Shown here: one piece after another, positions 40,066 through 48,324 of the stretch
How positions within the stretch are numbered: position 1 is the stretch's first letter
Layout: every line of letters starts with the position of its first letter
Source of the DNA: Mycobacterium sp. 852002-51057_SCH5723018
GTDB lineage: Bacteria; Actinomycetota; Actinomycetes; Mycobacteriales; Mycobacteriaceae
NCBI RefSeq assembly: GCF_001667035.1
Contig: NZ_LZIR01000008.1
Span: 1 to 64,000, forward strand
Reading direction: 5' to 3'
DNA: 64,000 nt
Made by a program: the position numbers and the translations under genes
Notes under the pieces: model-generated
The model's input: the letters and a program-made list of their open reading frames with translations, nothing else
Databases searched by the model: none
Told to the model about the DNA's origin: nothing

Positions 40066-40164
40066 CACGACCTCGACAGTAAGCACCCGCTCGTAGAGCG
40101 CCTAGCCGAATAGCGCAGCGCTGTGGACGTTTCGCGCAGCGTCGCTGTCGCCGTATAGCGCAGC
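40066..40164 (-). promoter_or_regulatory. AraC-controlled promoter of the oxidase operon (copy B) with three GCGCAGC sites
   Basis: The minus-strand -10 is TACTGT (40081-40076) with CTAGG at the -35 position (40101-40105). GCGCAGC repeats lie at 40113-40119 and 40134-40140 (21 bp apart, two helical turns, as expected for AraC dimers). A third at 40158-40164 is closer to the divergent araC gene and may serve autoregulation. That the neighbouring AraC protein binds here is inference. Confidence 0.6.
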
Positions 40165-40219
40165 AAACTCAGCGGCGCTAGCGTCGCCTGCGCAGGTGTG
40201 GAGAGGGGATCTGCGAACG

Positions 40220-41278
40220 GTGAGCGAAGGCGACCGAATGACGGGAGCGCCGACTGCGGACGCTACCAATACGAAACTATGGACACCGGCGAAGGAGTTC
40301 AACGACTTCGCCCTGGTGTGTTGCGGCCGCCCCCACCTGAATCTGCTGACTGATCCCAAGGAATTTTCGCTCACCCAGCGGGTGGGTCGGATGGGTCTGG
40401 TCACCGTCTCCGAAATCGTCCTCGGTGCGGATATGTCAATGGACGCCGGCGAGGTGTGCGGCGCCTATCGAATCGTTGTACCGCTGTCCGGCCGCATCGA
40501 GGGTGTGTCTCGTGGGTCGTCTCTCACCACCGGGCCGGGCGTCGCCTCCGTGTATGCGCCGGAGGGTCACACCGCAGCGCGTTGGGCCGGCGGCAGTAGG
40601 TTGATCTCTTTGAAGATCGACCGCTCGGCTGTCGACGATGCGCTCAGCGATGCACTCGGTCGGCAGGTGACGTCGCAACCCGATTTCACACCGGTGATGC
40701 CCACCAACGCGGCGCCTACCCGAAGCTGGGTCAACATGGTGGTGCTGCTCAAGGAGCAGTTGTTCCGGCCAGACGCCGTGTTGAACCATCCGCTGGTCGG
40801 ATTGCCATTCGTCGACAGTCTGGTGCGTGGGTTCTTGCTCGCCGCGGAGCATCCCCACCGCGGCGCCCTTGGCAGAGACGAACGGCTGGGTGCGCCACGC
40901 GCGATTTGTGCCGCGGTCGAGATCATTGAAGGGGAAGCAGATTTACCGTTGACGCTGTCCTCGATCGCCGCACGTTGCCACGTAAGCGTGCGTTCACTGC
41001 AGCAAGGGTTCCGACAACACCTGGGCACTTCTCCGATGGCGTACCTGCGCGAGGTCAGGCTGCGACGAGCGCACCAGACGTTGCTCAGGTCCGACCCGTC
41101 GACGGTCACCGTGGCCTCGGTTGCTTATCACTGGGGCTTCACCAACCTCGGGAGGTTTGCCGCCGCCCACGCCGCGCGTTACGGTGAGACACCAACCGAG
41201 ACTTTGCGGCGCAGGGCGTTCCAGCGCAGCGTCGGGGACCACCGATCCGCACGAGGACCCTCCGGCGCTGATCGGTGA
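40220..41278 (+). CDS. AraC-family regulator 1 (cupin-like sensor plus HTH)
   Basis: The GTG chosen has GAGAGGGG 11 bases upstream and gives 352 residues; GTG 40196 and ATG 40238 are alternatives. An N-terminal AraC_binding_2-type sensor spans about residues 30-210 (VCGAYRIVVPLSGRIEG, APEGHTAARWAGGSRLISLK). The two-HTH DNA-binding domain has LSSIAARCHVSVRSLQQGFR and the signature SVAYHWGFTNLGRFAAAHAA. It is divergent from the oxidase operon and close to the direct repeats there. Its stop overlaps a possible GTG of the next AraC gene. Confidence 0.88.
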   Translation: MSEGDRMTGAPTADATNTKLWTPAKEFNDFALVCCGRPHLNLLTDPKEFSLTQRVGRMGLVTVSEIVLGADMSMDAGEVCGAYRIVVPLSGRIEGVSRGSSLTTGPGVASVYAPEGHTAARWAGGSRLISLKIDRSAVDDALSDALGRQVTSQPDFTPVMPTNAAPTRSWVNMVVLLKEQLFRPDAVLNHPLVGLPFVDSLVRGFLLAAEHPHRGALGRDERLGAPRAICAAVEIIEGEADLPLTLSSIAARCHVSVRSLQQGFRQHLGTSPMAYLREVRLRRAHQTLLRSDPSTVTVASVAYHWGFTNLGRFAAAHAARYGETPTETLRRRAFQRSVGDHRSARGPSGADR

Positions 41279-41325
41279 TCTCGCAGCAAGGTCCCGATAC
41301 AGCCATGCCGAAAGAGAGGATCGCC

Positions 41326-42372
41326 ATGGCAGACCGGATGACAGGTTCCGCGGTGACACTACAAACCGACACCTGGGTTTCGGTGCGGTCGGTGGACGAC
41401 TTCGCCGAACTGCGCAGGAGCCAGCTGGAGTCATCGTCGTATTGGTGGCCAGAAATTGGGCCACTCGGGGACGCACGCTCCTTCGCGTTCGCGCACCGAA
41501 TGCGTCGTCTCGGTCCAATCACGGTCCTGGACGCGGATTTCCACGACGACGTATGGGTGAACGGCGGTGAGACACGTCCCCACTATCACGTCACTCTCCC
41601 CGTCGCGAACCCCTCGACAGCCTGGGATAACGATCTTTCGATCGACGCTGTGCCCGGCTCCGTGGCGGTGTATCGGCCCGAGGGCAAAGCCGGCATGTCC
41701 CGCTACGTCGGCCGTCTGCTGGCGGTGATGATCGATCGTCACGCCGTCGAAGACGCTCTCGCTGATGCGCTCGGCCGCTCGGTAGCTTCCCAGATTGACT
41801 TTCAACCCATCATGCGAACCGCGACCCAAGCCGTCCGGAGCTGGATCACCATGGTGTCGGTCTTCGCCGAGCAGGTGTTCCGGCCTGACAGTGTCCTGCA
41901 TCGCCCACTGGTGGGGATGCCATACACCGAGGGCCTGGTCCGCGGTCTACTGCTGGCCGCGGATCACTCGTACCGAGGGATCTTGGAGGGCGAGGCGACC
42001 GAGCCCCCGCCCGCCGCGATCCGCGCGGCAATCGAGCTCATCGAGGCGGAACCGGACCAGCCGTTGACGGTTTCGACCCTGGCGGCGCGGAGCTACGTCA
42101 GCGTCCGTTCCCTGCAGCAAGGCTTCAAGCAGAACGTAGGCACTTCCCCGATGGCATATCTGCGCGACGTTCGGCTGCGCCGAGCGCACCACGATCTGCT
42201 GGAAGCTGATCCATCGATCGACAAAGTAGCGTCGATTGCTTTCCGTTGGGGCTTTACGAACTTGGGACGTTTCGCCGCGGCGTATGCGGCCCGCTATGGC
42301 GAGAACCCCGCCATGACCCTGCACCGGTCGGCCTACCGTTCAGGCAGACGACAGTCGAGGTCCTTTGCGTAG
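41326..42372 (+). CDS. AraC-family regulator 2
   Basis: The ATG preceded by GAGAGG at good spacing gives 348 residues. It is a diverged paralogue of regulator 1, sharing the sensor (VEDALADALGRSVASQIDFQ) and the DNA-binding end (SVRSLQQGFKQNVGTSPMAY, AFRWGFTNLGRFAAAYAARY). The sensor N-terminus differs most, suggesting a different ligand. Only 47 bases follow regulator 1, so the two are probably one transcript. Confidence 0.88.
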   Translation: MADRMTGSAVTLQTDTWVSVRSVDDFAELRRSQLESSSYWWPEIGPLGDARSFAFAHRMRRLGPITVLDADFHDDVWVNGGETRPHYHVTLPVANPSTAWDNDLSIDAVPGSVAVYRPEGKAGMSRYVGRLLAVMIDRHAVEDALADALGRSVASQIDFQPIMRTATQAVRSWITMVSVFAEQVFRPDSVLHRPLVGMPYTEGLVRGLLLAADHSYRGILEGEATEPPPAAIRAAIELIEAEPDQPLTVSTLAARSYVSVRSLQQGFKQNVGTSPMAYLRDVRLRRAHHDLLEADPSIDKVASIAFRWGFTNLGRFAAAYAARYGENPAMTLHRSAYRSGRRQSRSFA

Positions 42373-42384
42373 CTGTGCCGAACC

Positions 42385-42701
42385 TTAGCGAGATGTCCTC
42401 AGGCAGTCGCGGGGCGCACGCTGGCCGCCCATCACATATGCACCCATGGAGGTACAGCAGCGCTGGCACGGGGACCGCGCGCTCAGCCTGCGAGTAGATA
42501 CGAGCCGAAACGTCCGCAGCGTTTTGCTGGCCCGCAACGGTGATGTCCTGGATAGACAACGCGGTCCGGGCCTCGTATGTCGGTAGGTTGCCGACCACCA
42601 GCCGTTCGGCCTCGCGCGCCGACGCAAGATCCGAAGGGGCCATCCTCGGCAGGGCTGCCGCCACCACGGCGACCTCGGGATCAAGACCGTTGAGGTGGTG
42701 C
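42385..42701 (-). pseudogene. Frameshifted N-terminal remnant of an alpha/beta hydrolase
   Basis: The minus frame gives GLDPEVAVVAAALPRMAPSD, then NLPTYEARTALSIQDITVAG and VPALLYLHG, the usual start of a hormone-sensitive-lipase-type hydrolase. At about 42440 the frame shifts: the expected continuation AYVMGG is in another frame. After that the gene breaks off before the nucleophile. No intact copy follows on this strand. Confidence 0.6.
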
Positions 42702-42814
42702 CGCCCCTCGGAGCAAAAGCATCATCGGTAAAGCTAGCCGCGTCCCGGCCGAGAGTCCGGGCACCTCATGATCACCATGCTGCGCTCCTCCAACCCGACC
42801 CAGCTGCTCGCTGA

Positions 42815-43648
42815 CTACTTGACGGCATTTCCGGCGTCGACCGGCAAGGTGATACCGGTGATGTAGCGGCCCGAACGCCCGCAGAGATAGACCATCGCGT
42901 CGCTGATATCGCTCGGCTCAATAAGGGAAACGGGCATAGGGCTTGCAAGTGCCACTTGATATTCAGGTTGATCGGCACGTAGCTGATTAACCGCTTCGTT
43001 GACGACCATCGGGGTTGCTACGCCGGTCGGATGCACTGTGCTGACGCGAATGTTCTTCTCCCCAAGTGCGTTCGCGTAATACCGCATCAACCCGACGACA
43101 CCTTCCTTGGCCCCGACGTAGCCTAAGCCCCCGTGGCATTTCATGTTGAACCGCGCGTGCATGCCCGAAAGGGCAGCGGTTGAACTGGTGATCACGATGG
43201 CCCCGCCGTCACCGTGCTGCAGGAGGGAGGGTAGCGCAGCTTCGATGGTGTAATGCACACCCTTGAGCATCACGTCAATCGCGTCATTGAAGGCTGAAAT
43301 GTGCTGAGCCTGGCTACCCACCATCGGCATGATGCCAGCGTTGGCCAGCACGAAGTCGATCCGGCCGAGTTCCGATACACCCTTTTCCACAACGGTTTTG
43401 AGCTTCTCAAAGTCCCGAACATCGGCCCGCTCTGCCACGATGCGGCGGCCGGCCTTCTCGACGAGGTTGACAGTTTCGTCAAGGTCCTCCGGCGTGGCCA
43501 ACGGGTAGCCAACGCTGTCGATCTGCCGGCAAATGTCGACAGCGATGATGTCGGCGCCTTCTTCGGCAAAGCGGACAGCATGCGAGCGACCCTGGCCGCG
43601 CGCAGCGCCGGTGATGAATGCGACCTTGCCCTCGAATTCGCCGTTCAA
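42815..43648 (-). CDS. Mycofactocin-coupled short-chain dehydrogenase
   Basis: This 277-residue SDR fits the mycofactocin-coupled family (carveol-dehydrogenase-like): VAFITGAARGQGRSHAVRFA, the inserted segment ADIIAVDICRQIDSVGYPLA after the nucleotide site, and LANAGIM. The catalytic Tyr-Lys is in GYVGAKEGVVGLMRYYANAL and the Ser in ITSSTAAL. Family members hold NAD tightly and pass electrons to mycofactocin, oxidising alcohols such as terpenols. No mycofactocin genes occur in the window; they would be elsewhere. Confidence 0.86.
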   Translation of the reverse strand: MNGEFEGKVAFITGAARGQGRSHAVRFAEEGADIIAVDICRQIDSVGYPLATPEDLDETVNLVEKAGRRIVAERADVRDFEKLKTVVEKGVSELGRIDFVLANAGIMPMVGSQAQHISAFNDAIDVMLKGVHYTIEAALPSLLQHGDGGAIVITSSTAALSGMHARFNMKCHGGLGYVGAKEGVVGLMRYYANALGEKNIRVSTVHPTGVATPMVVNEAVNQLRADQPEYQVALASPMPVSLIEPSDISDAMVYLCGRSGRYITGITLPVDAGNAVK

Positions 43649-44283
43649 TGATTCCCTCTCAAGACTTTGTTCTCAGCTATACCGCCGACGCTAGGGCCGG
43701 CCCACTGATTGCAACCAGCCATCGCACGCAACGTGATGGCCAGCTTGCGCGCATAATGGCTACTGCGCCAACGGTCGCGGCGGCAGCTCAAGCCCGGTGC
43801 ATCGAAGAGTGGAGCTGGCAATCGCGCGGGCCTTCAAAGCTAATGCTAGGAACGGTTTTCGTTGATAGAGCTGATGACGAGCATCCGCACCAGGTCGTTT
43901 GCGTTAATCGACCGTATCCCCGCGCAAAGTGGCTACCTAAGGGACGGGAGAGGGCCGTAGCGTCAGCACCGTGGATGGCGATGATCCTCGTTCGGCGGCG
44001 GGCACTGGGATGTGTGATCCTCGCGCTATGAGGGATCCTGCGCCCGAGTGCTTTTCGTTTTTTGCTGCCGCCTGCGCGGATGTGTTGGCGACCGATCGAG
44101 TCGGCAATCAGCCGGCCGACAGGGTTCTCTTCGGTCATGGCCTATGCAGAAGCTTTATCTGACAGTATGTTTCGCGATAACCATAGGCACCGGTCAATCT
44201 CAAGGTGGAAGATCGACGATGAACACGTCGCGAAACGCCGCAGGTGGGAGCCTCATCTGTCAAACCCGATCGGCGCGGTGGGC
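43649..44283. other. Intergenic region with one dyad, no gene seen
   Basis: About 635 bases lie between the divergent SDR and esterase genes. No open frame shows recognisable protein features. The one structured element is the inverted repeat at 43718-43740. The promoters of both neighbours should lie here, but I cannot assign hexamers with confidence. Confidence 0.4.
43718..43740. promoter_or_regulatory. Dyad upstream of the mycofactocin-type SDR
   Basis: GCCATC-G-CACG, a 3-base centre CAA, and CGTGATGGC form a near-perfect inverted repeat, 9-base arms with one extra G in the left arm. It is 70 to 90 bases ahead of the SDR start on the minus strand, a fitting place for a dimeric regulator. 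The binder is unknown. Confidence 0.35.
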
Positions 44284-45237
44284 ATGGGATTTGCGATGGA
44301 CACACAGATAGCTCAAGCGCTCCGGCCGCTGCTGTCCGCGAATGGGGTCGTGACGCGGCCGCCGGCCGGTGATTGGCGGACTCGGCGTGCGATCTTGCAA
44401 CGCACTTTAGACCGGGCGGCCGCAACGCTATTGCCGGTGAGCGGAGTCAAGGTCGACCAGTTTGCGACGACCGCCGACGACGGCACTCGGCTGCCATTGT
44501 TGCTTTACAGTCGCGCTGATACCAGTCGGCCTGGCAGCGCAGCGCTTTTTCTGCATGGTGGCGGGATGATCATGGGCTGGCACAGGATCTACGACCTGCT
44601 TGCGCGGGCATATGTCGCATCGTCCGGCGTTCCGCTGCTGTCCGTCGATTACCGTGTCGCGCCCGAGCATCCATACCTCATTCCGGTCCAGGATTGCTAC
44701 ACGACGCTGGTTTGGCTCGCCGAGCACGCCGCCGATCTCGGCATCGACCCGGCGCGTATCGCGGTGATGGGCGGTAGCGCGGGCGGTGGCCTCGCGGCGG
44801 GCGTAACTCTGCTGGCGCGGGACCAAGGCGGCCCTCCGCTGGCCCAGCAGCTGCTGCTCTACCCGATGCTCGACGATCGGACAACGATCTCTGATCCACG
44901 CCTGCAGCCCTTTCTCACCTGGGACTATGACGACAACATCACAGGTTGGGGGGCGCTTCTCGGGGATATGGCGGGGAGCGAAGATGTCTCGCCGTACGCA
45001 GTGCCTGCGCGCGCCGATGACCTGGCCGATCTGCCGCCCGCCTATATCGATGTTGGCGGCCTCGACATCTTCTGCGACGAGGACCTGGTTTACGCGAGAA
45101 GGCTTACGGCGGCGGGGGTGCCGACAGAATTCCATCTGCACCCCGGCGCCCCGCACGCGTTTGAAGTTCTCGCCTCCACAACCGAAGTGGCGCAACGAGT
45201 TATGAATGATCGCGTACGTCGTCTCCATTCGCTGTAG
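44284..45237 (+). CDS. HSL-type alpha/beta hydrolase (esterase)
   Basis: This is about 317 residues; a second ATG 12 bases later is equally possible, and neither has a strong ribosome-binding site. It is of the hormone-sensitive-lipase group: oxyanion loop FLHGGGMIMGW, nucleophile Ser in VMGGSAGGGLAAG, Asp in LDIFCDEDLVYARRL and His in HPGAPHAFEVL. YRVAPEHPYLIPVQDCY is also typical. It may cleave an ester made or imported by this locus. It precedes an SDR gene by 53 bases and is probably co-transcribed with it. Confidence 0.85.
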   Translation: MGFAMDTQIAQALRPLLSANGVVTRPPAGDWRTRRAILQRTLDRAAATLLPVSGVKVDQFATTADDGTRLPLLLYSRADTSRPGSAALFLHGGGMIMGWHRIYDLLARAYVASSGVPLLSVDYRVAPEHPYLIPVQDCYTTLVWLAEHAADLGIDPARIAVMGGSAGGGLAAGVTLLARDQGGPPLAQQLLLYPMLDDRTTISDPRLQPFLTWDYDDNITGWGALLGDMAGSEDVSPYAVPARADDLADLPPAYIDVGGLDIFCDEDLVYARRLTAAGVPTEFHLHPGAPHAFEVLASTTEVAQRVMNDRVRRLHSL

Positions 45238-45290
45238 CCAAGCGCGACTTGAATGCTTCGACCGAGACTCGATGACAGGAGGGTGTGTCG

Positions 45291-45983
45291 ATGACTCGAC
45301 GGGCGCTTGTGTCGGGGGCGAACGGGGGAATCGGGTCTGCTATTTGCCAGCGGCTGCGTGCCGACGGTGTGGCGGTGCGAACGATGGACGTTATCGAACC
45401 GGCCGATGTCGTGCTGGATCTGACCGCTAACCCAATGCCGCAGTGGCCTGCCAGCGACATTGATATCTGTGTCGCGGTAGCGGGCGTCGTTGATACCTTC
45501 GCTCCCGCGCACAAGATGCGCGCCGAGCAGTGGTCGCGCGATATCGACGTCAACCTGACCGGGGCCTTCCGGGTGATCCAGGCCTGCTTACCGGGTATGC
45601 GAGAACGCCGCTGTGGTCGCATTGTGGCGATCTCCAGCATGGCGGGACGGATGGGAGCGGCGGGCAAAGTCGCTTACGCCGCATCCAAAGCCGGCCTGCA
45701 CGGAATGATTCGGACCATCGCCATCGAGAACTGTGCCCATGGCATCACGGCCAACTTAGTGCTGCCGGGCATTACCGACACCCCCAAGCTGAGGTTGTTG
45801 CCGGAGGCGGATCGAGAGCGCCTTCGCGCCGCGTTGCCCAGCGGTCGGTTCGCTCGTCCTGAGGAGGTGGCCGATCTGGTCGCCTTTCTGGCCCGCGACG
45901 GTGCCGGATACATTACTGCACAAGACATCGGCATCGACGGCGGCCTGGAGCTCAATCCCCTATTTGTGGGACCGACGCACTAG
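45291..45983 (+). CDS. Short-chain dehydrogenase/reductase
   Basis: The ATG with AGGAGG 8 bases upstream gives 230 residues. The nucleotide site is LVSGANGGIGSAICQRL, the catalytic Ser is in AISSMAGRMG, and Tyr-Lys is in VAYAASKAGLHG. The region after the nucleotide site is short, which suggests a compact NAD(P)-dependent enzyme. The C-terminal GYITAQDIGIDGGLE is standard. It probably acts on the alcohol or ketone released by the neighbouring esterase; this is inference from adjacency only. Confidence 0.86.
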   Translation: MTRRALVSGANGGIGSAICQRLRADGVAVRTMDVIEPADVVLDLTANPMPQWPASDIDICVAVAGVVDTFAPAHKMRAEQWSRDIDVNLTGAFRVIQACLPGMRERRCGRIVAISSMAGRMGAAGKVAYAASKAGLHGMIRTIAIENCAHGITANLVLPGITDTPKLRLLPEADRERLRAALPSGRFARPEEVADLVAFLARDGAGYITAQDIGIDGGLELNPLFVGPTH

Positions 45984-46026
45984 GGCGCGAAGCCCTCTCT
46001 AGTAGCGCAGCAGCAGTCGGACTTGG

Positions 46027-46758
46027 TCATGTTGCCATAACGCCGGATTGGTAGCGCCGGTCGGAGATCTCGGCGGCGAACTCAGCGTATGCCATGCGCA
46101 ATTCATCGCCGGGCCAGCGGACTGGTAGGAGGTTGTCCGGCAGCACAGGATCTGATATCAGATGTCGCATGATCGTTGCGGCAGCGACAAATTGGCCGAA
46201 CTCGTCTGAAGCGTTGTTCAGTTCGTCAAGAAGCACTCGGCCGGTCTGCGCCCAACCGGGAAGATCCCACAACAGACCGGCGAGCTCTGCCGGTGCGTTG
46301 TCGTATGTGTACAGGATCCTTGCTCGCTCTTCCAGATCGGCGGGCAGGTCGAGCCTGAGATTGTCAGGCCGCATCCACACGCCCTCGCGTAATTCAGCTA
46401 ACCGGTTGTCGTACAACACCTTCCGCGTATCGGCCCGAGTGCGGGGATCGATCCCGACGGTGGTGATCACGACCGTTAACCAGGCTCCACGCCACACTCG
46501 AGTCGGCGGCCGCAGAGCATCATCCTGTCTACGCTGGCGCGCCAATAACCGATCCGATAGGCGGTAGCCGTCAACCGATCGAACCAAGTCGCCGTTGCTG
46601 ACCATCCGTGTAAGTGCTACCCGCATCGCGGTCTCCGTGATTGCATAGTCCGATGTAAGACGTATCAATTCAGCCGACGTAGCCGCTGGTGGGTGGAGTC
46701 CCAGTAACAGGCTCAAGATGACAGAGCGAGCCGTAAGCCGGTCAGAAGAAAGCAGCAT
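46027..46758 (-). CDS. PaaX-family transcriptional repressor
   Basis: This 243-residue protein has an N-terminal winged helix (SAELIRLTSDYAITETAMRV, ALTRMVSNGDLVR) and the PaaX C-terminal domain (RVWRGAWLTVVITTV, DPVLPDNLLPVRWPGDELR). The start has GAGAGG 8 bases upstream. Classical PaaX senses phenylacetyl-CoA, but no paa genes are in the window, so the ligand here is probably another acyl- or aryl-CoA. Convergent with the SDR gene, separated by about 40 bases. Confidence 0.86.
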   Translation of the reverse strand: MLLSSDRLTARSVILSLLLGLHPPAATSAELIRLTSDYAITETAMRVALTRMVSNGDLVRSVDGYRLSDRLLARQRRQDDALRPPTRVWRGAWLTVVITTVGIDPRTRADTRKVLYDNRLAELREGVWMRPDNLRLDLPADLEERARILYTYDNAPAELAGLLWDLPGWAQTGRVLLDELNNASDEFGQFVAAATIMRHLISDPVLPDNLLPVRWPGDELRMAYAEFAAEISDRRYQSGVMAT

Positions 46759-47403
46759 CTCGTATACCTCTCAAAACGAGCGACCCCGGTCATCGGCGTC
46801 GCCGGCGCCGTTTTGCGGCTCAGCCTTTAGCCGAAAATCCTCGTCCACCCTGCGATGTCCCTGTCGAAGCGGCAGGCCTGTGGAGCGTCAGCGTGGTCTT
46901 GCTCGAATCGCCCGGATGCCGATCCGTGGCACGCGACAATACAGCCGCGGCATCCTGGGTTCCTCGGCATAGCGGTTGCCCCCATGCGCCCTTCTGGCAT
47001 GTACACGATATTACAGTATAAAGACGATCGCACAAGATATGTAATCTGCGATTCGTAACCTTGACGGCTGGGTAGTGCCGTGCGCCCGGGCATTGGAAGG
47101 GTGCATTGGGAGCCCGACGCGTCCTGTTAGGGCACTATGCGAGGGGAAGCCGCAGTAGCACCGCCATGCCGCTCCCACGTGCCAGGGTTGATATGCCGAT
47201 GAACGCTTCCGGGCATCTGGTGACGGGGGGTTACGATGTAGATATGGCTGTATGAAATATGTAAGACACGATGGTGAGTGTCACGCTCGGGGCCAGTCGC
47301 TGGCCATCACTACGCAGCGCTGGTGCGCCCCGGGCATCACTCAGGCGTCGTCGGTGCGCCCCTAGGCCGCCGGTGCTACTCGGCCGGTCGTTAGGCCCCC
47401 GAC
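46759..47403. other. Intergenic region with inverted repeat, no gene seen
   Basis: About 645 bases separate the PaaX gene from the TetR gene; both are on the minus strand. ATCGCA-N14-TGCGAT at 47027-47052 is an inverted repeat upstream of the PaaX gene, next to an A/T-rich stretch with a minus-strand TATACT (47020-47015). Short open frames between 46820 and 47093 look like chance. The rest shows nothing I can assign. Confidence 0.4.
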
Positions 47404-48000
47404 TCAATCCCCGACACTACGGGCCGCGTTACGCACCCAGCTGGCGAACTTGTTGAACCTTCGAGTGTCGCTCGAATCGAGTTCGGCTCGCAGTTCGGCA
47501 GATGTGGCGCAGCGGACCAGGCCAACGAGTTGTATGGCCTGGAACCGCATTGTTGCCGTCGCGGGCCGTCCAGCCTCGCGGGCGAGTTCCTCGGTGACGC
47601 GATCCTCAAAGGCAGACCATCGCCGCAATAATCCGGCCTGCAAGCCGGGCGACTCGCCATAGATTCTGTGCCGGTGAAACATGCCGGCGACAGCTTCGGG
47701 TTGCTGGCGGAAGTGAGCGATCAGTGCATCGGCTACCGCCATCGCGGGCGAAGCTTGCTCAGGCCTGGATGCCAATGCTGCCACCAGTGTGTCGAGCAGG
47801 TCATCGTCGGAGAAGACGAGGTCCTCTTTGGATCGAAAGTAGACGAAGAGTGTCTTTACCGAAACGTTGGCCGCATCGGCTATCTCGGCGACCGTCACCT
47901 TATCGAACCCCCGTTCTGCGAACAGGAGGTCGGCCGCTTCTAGGATCGCGCGGCGAGTCAGCGCTTTCTTGCGCTCACGCAGCGACATGTCAACTTCCAT
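47404..48000 (-). CDS. TetR-family regulator, divergent from CoA ligase
   Basis: This protein is 198 residues from the ATG used (six more with an upstream start, ten bases of AAGGG context favouring this one). The DNA-binding region is LTRRAILEAADLLFAERGFD followed by VTVAEIADAANVSVKTLFVY. The helical ligand domain fits TetR regulators that sense fatty acyl or aromatic compounds. It is divergent from the acyl-CoA synthetase gene across 324 bases that hold a 13-bp palindrome and a good promoter. Confidence 0.88.
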   Translation of the reverse strand: MEVDMSLRERKKALTRRAILEAADLLFAERGFDKVTVAEIADAANVSVKTLFVYFRSKEDLVFSDDDLLDTLVAALASRPEQASPAMAVADALIAHFRQQPEAVAGMFHRHRIYGESPGLQAGLLRRWSAFEDRVTEELAREAGRPATATMRFQAIQLVGLVRCATSAELRAELDSSDTRRFNKFASWVRNAARSVGD

Positions 48001-48128
48001 GGACCCTTCATCTGCCAACCGAGCGCATCCTGCGCAACACTAACTTAAGAAACCCGCTTTAGGTTGGACATACTGCTCGCCGAACGCGCCATGCGCTCAA
48101 GCTTGCAACGTAGCATCAACCCTAAAGG

Positions 48129-48178
48129 GTAAGTTACTTACTTTAGCGATTGACTAACCTTCGTTTCTGACTTACGCT
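48129..48178 (+). promoter_or_regulatory. Promoter and candidate TetR operator of the CoA-ligase operon
   Basis: TTGACT (48150-48155) and TACGCT (48173-48178) with 17-base spacing form a SigA-type promoter toward the ligase gene; the leader is about 145 bases. Just upstream, GTAAGT-T-ACTTAC (48129-48141) is a perfect 13-bp palindrome. A repressor here would also cover the divergent tetR promoter. The remaining intergenic bases hold no gene. Confidence 0.55.
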
Positions 48179-48324
48179 AGCCTCGCGCCGTACCACCTAG
48201 ACCTCATGACGCGAGCTTTGGTGAGGCCAGCGGCGGGCGAGGTCAATCACGGTGCCGACAATGCACGGCGGCATTCGTCGTATGCGCGAATCCGGTTCAG
48301 CCGCAAGGGGAGATGCAGTAGGTC

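Noticed and set aside
43618..44031. Plus-strand frame in the gap before the esterase
   Set aside because: No ribosome-binding site, no recognisable motif and it runs over the SDR start on the other strand.
45983..46011. GCGCGAA and GCGCAGC near 45985-46011 as another AraC site
   Set aside because: Only one repeat is exact, the spacing is 20, and the place is between convergent gene ends, not a promoter.
46820..47093. Short minus-strand frames upstream of PaaX
   Set aside because: Composition and starts are unconvincing and no conserved pattern is visible.
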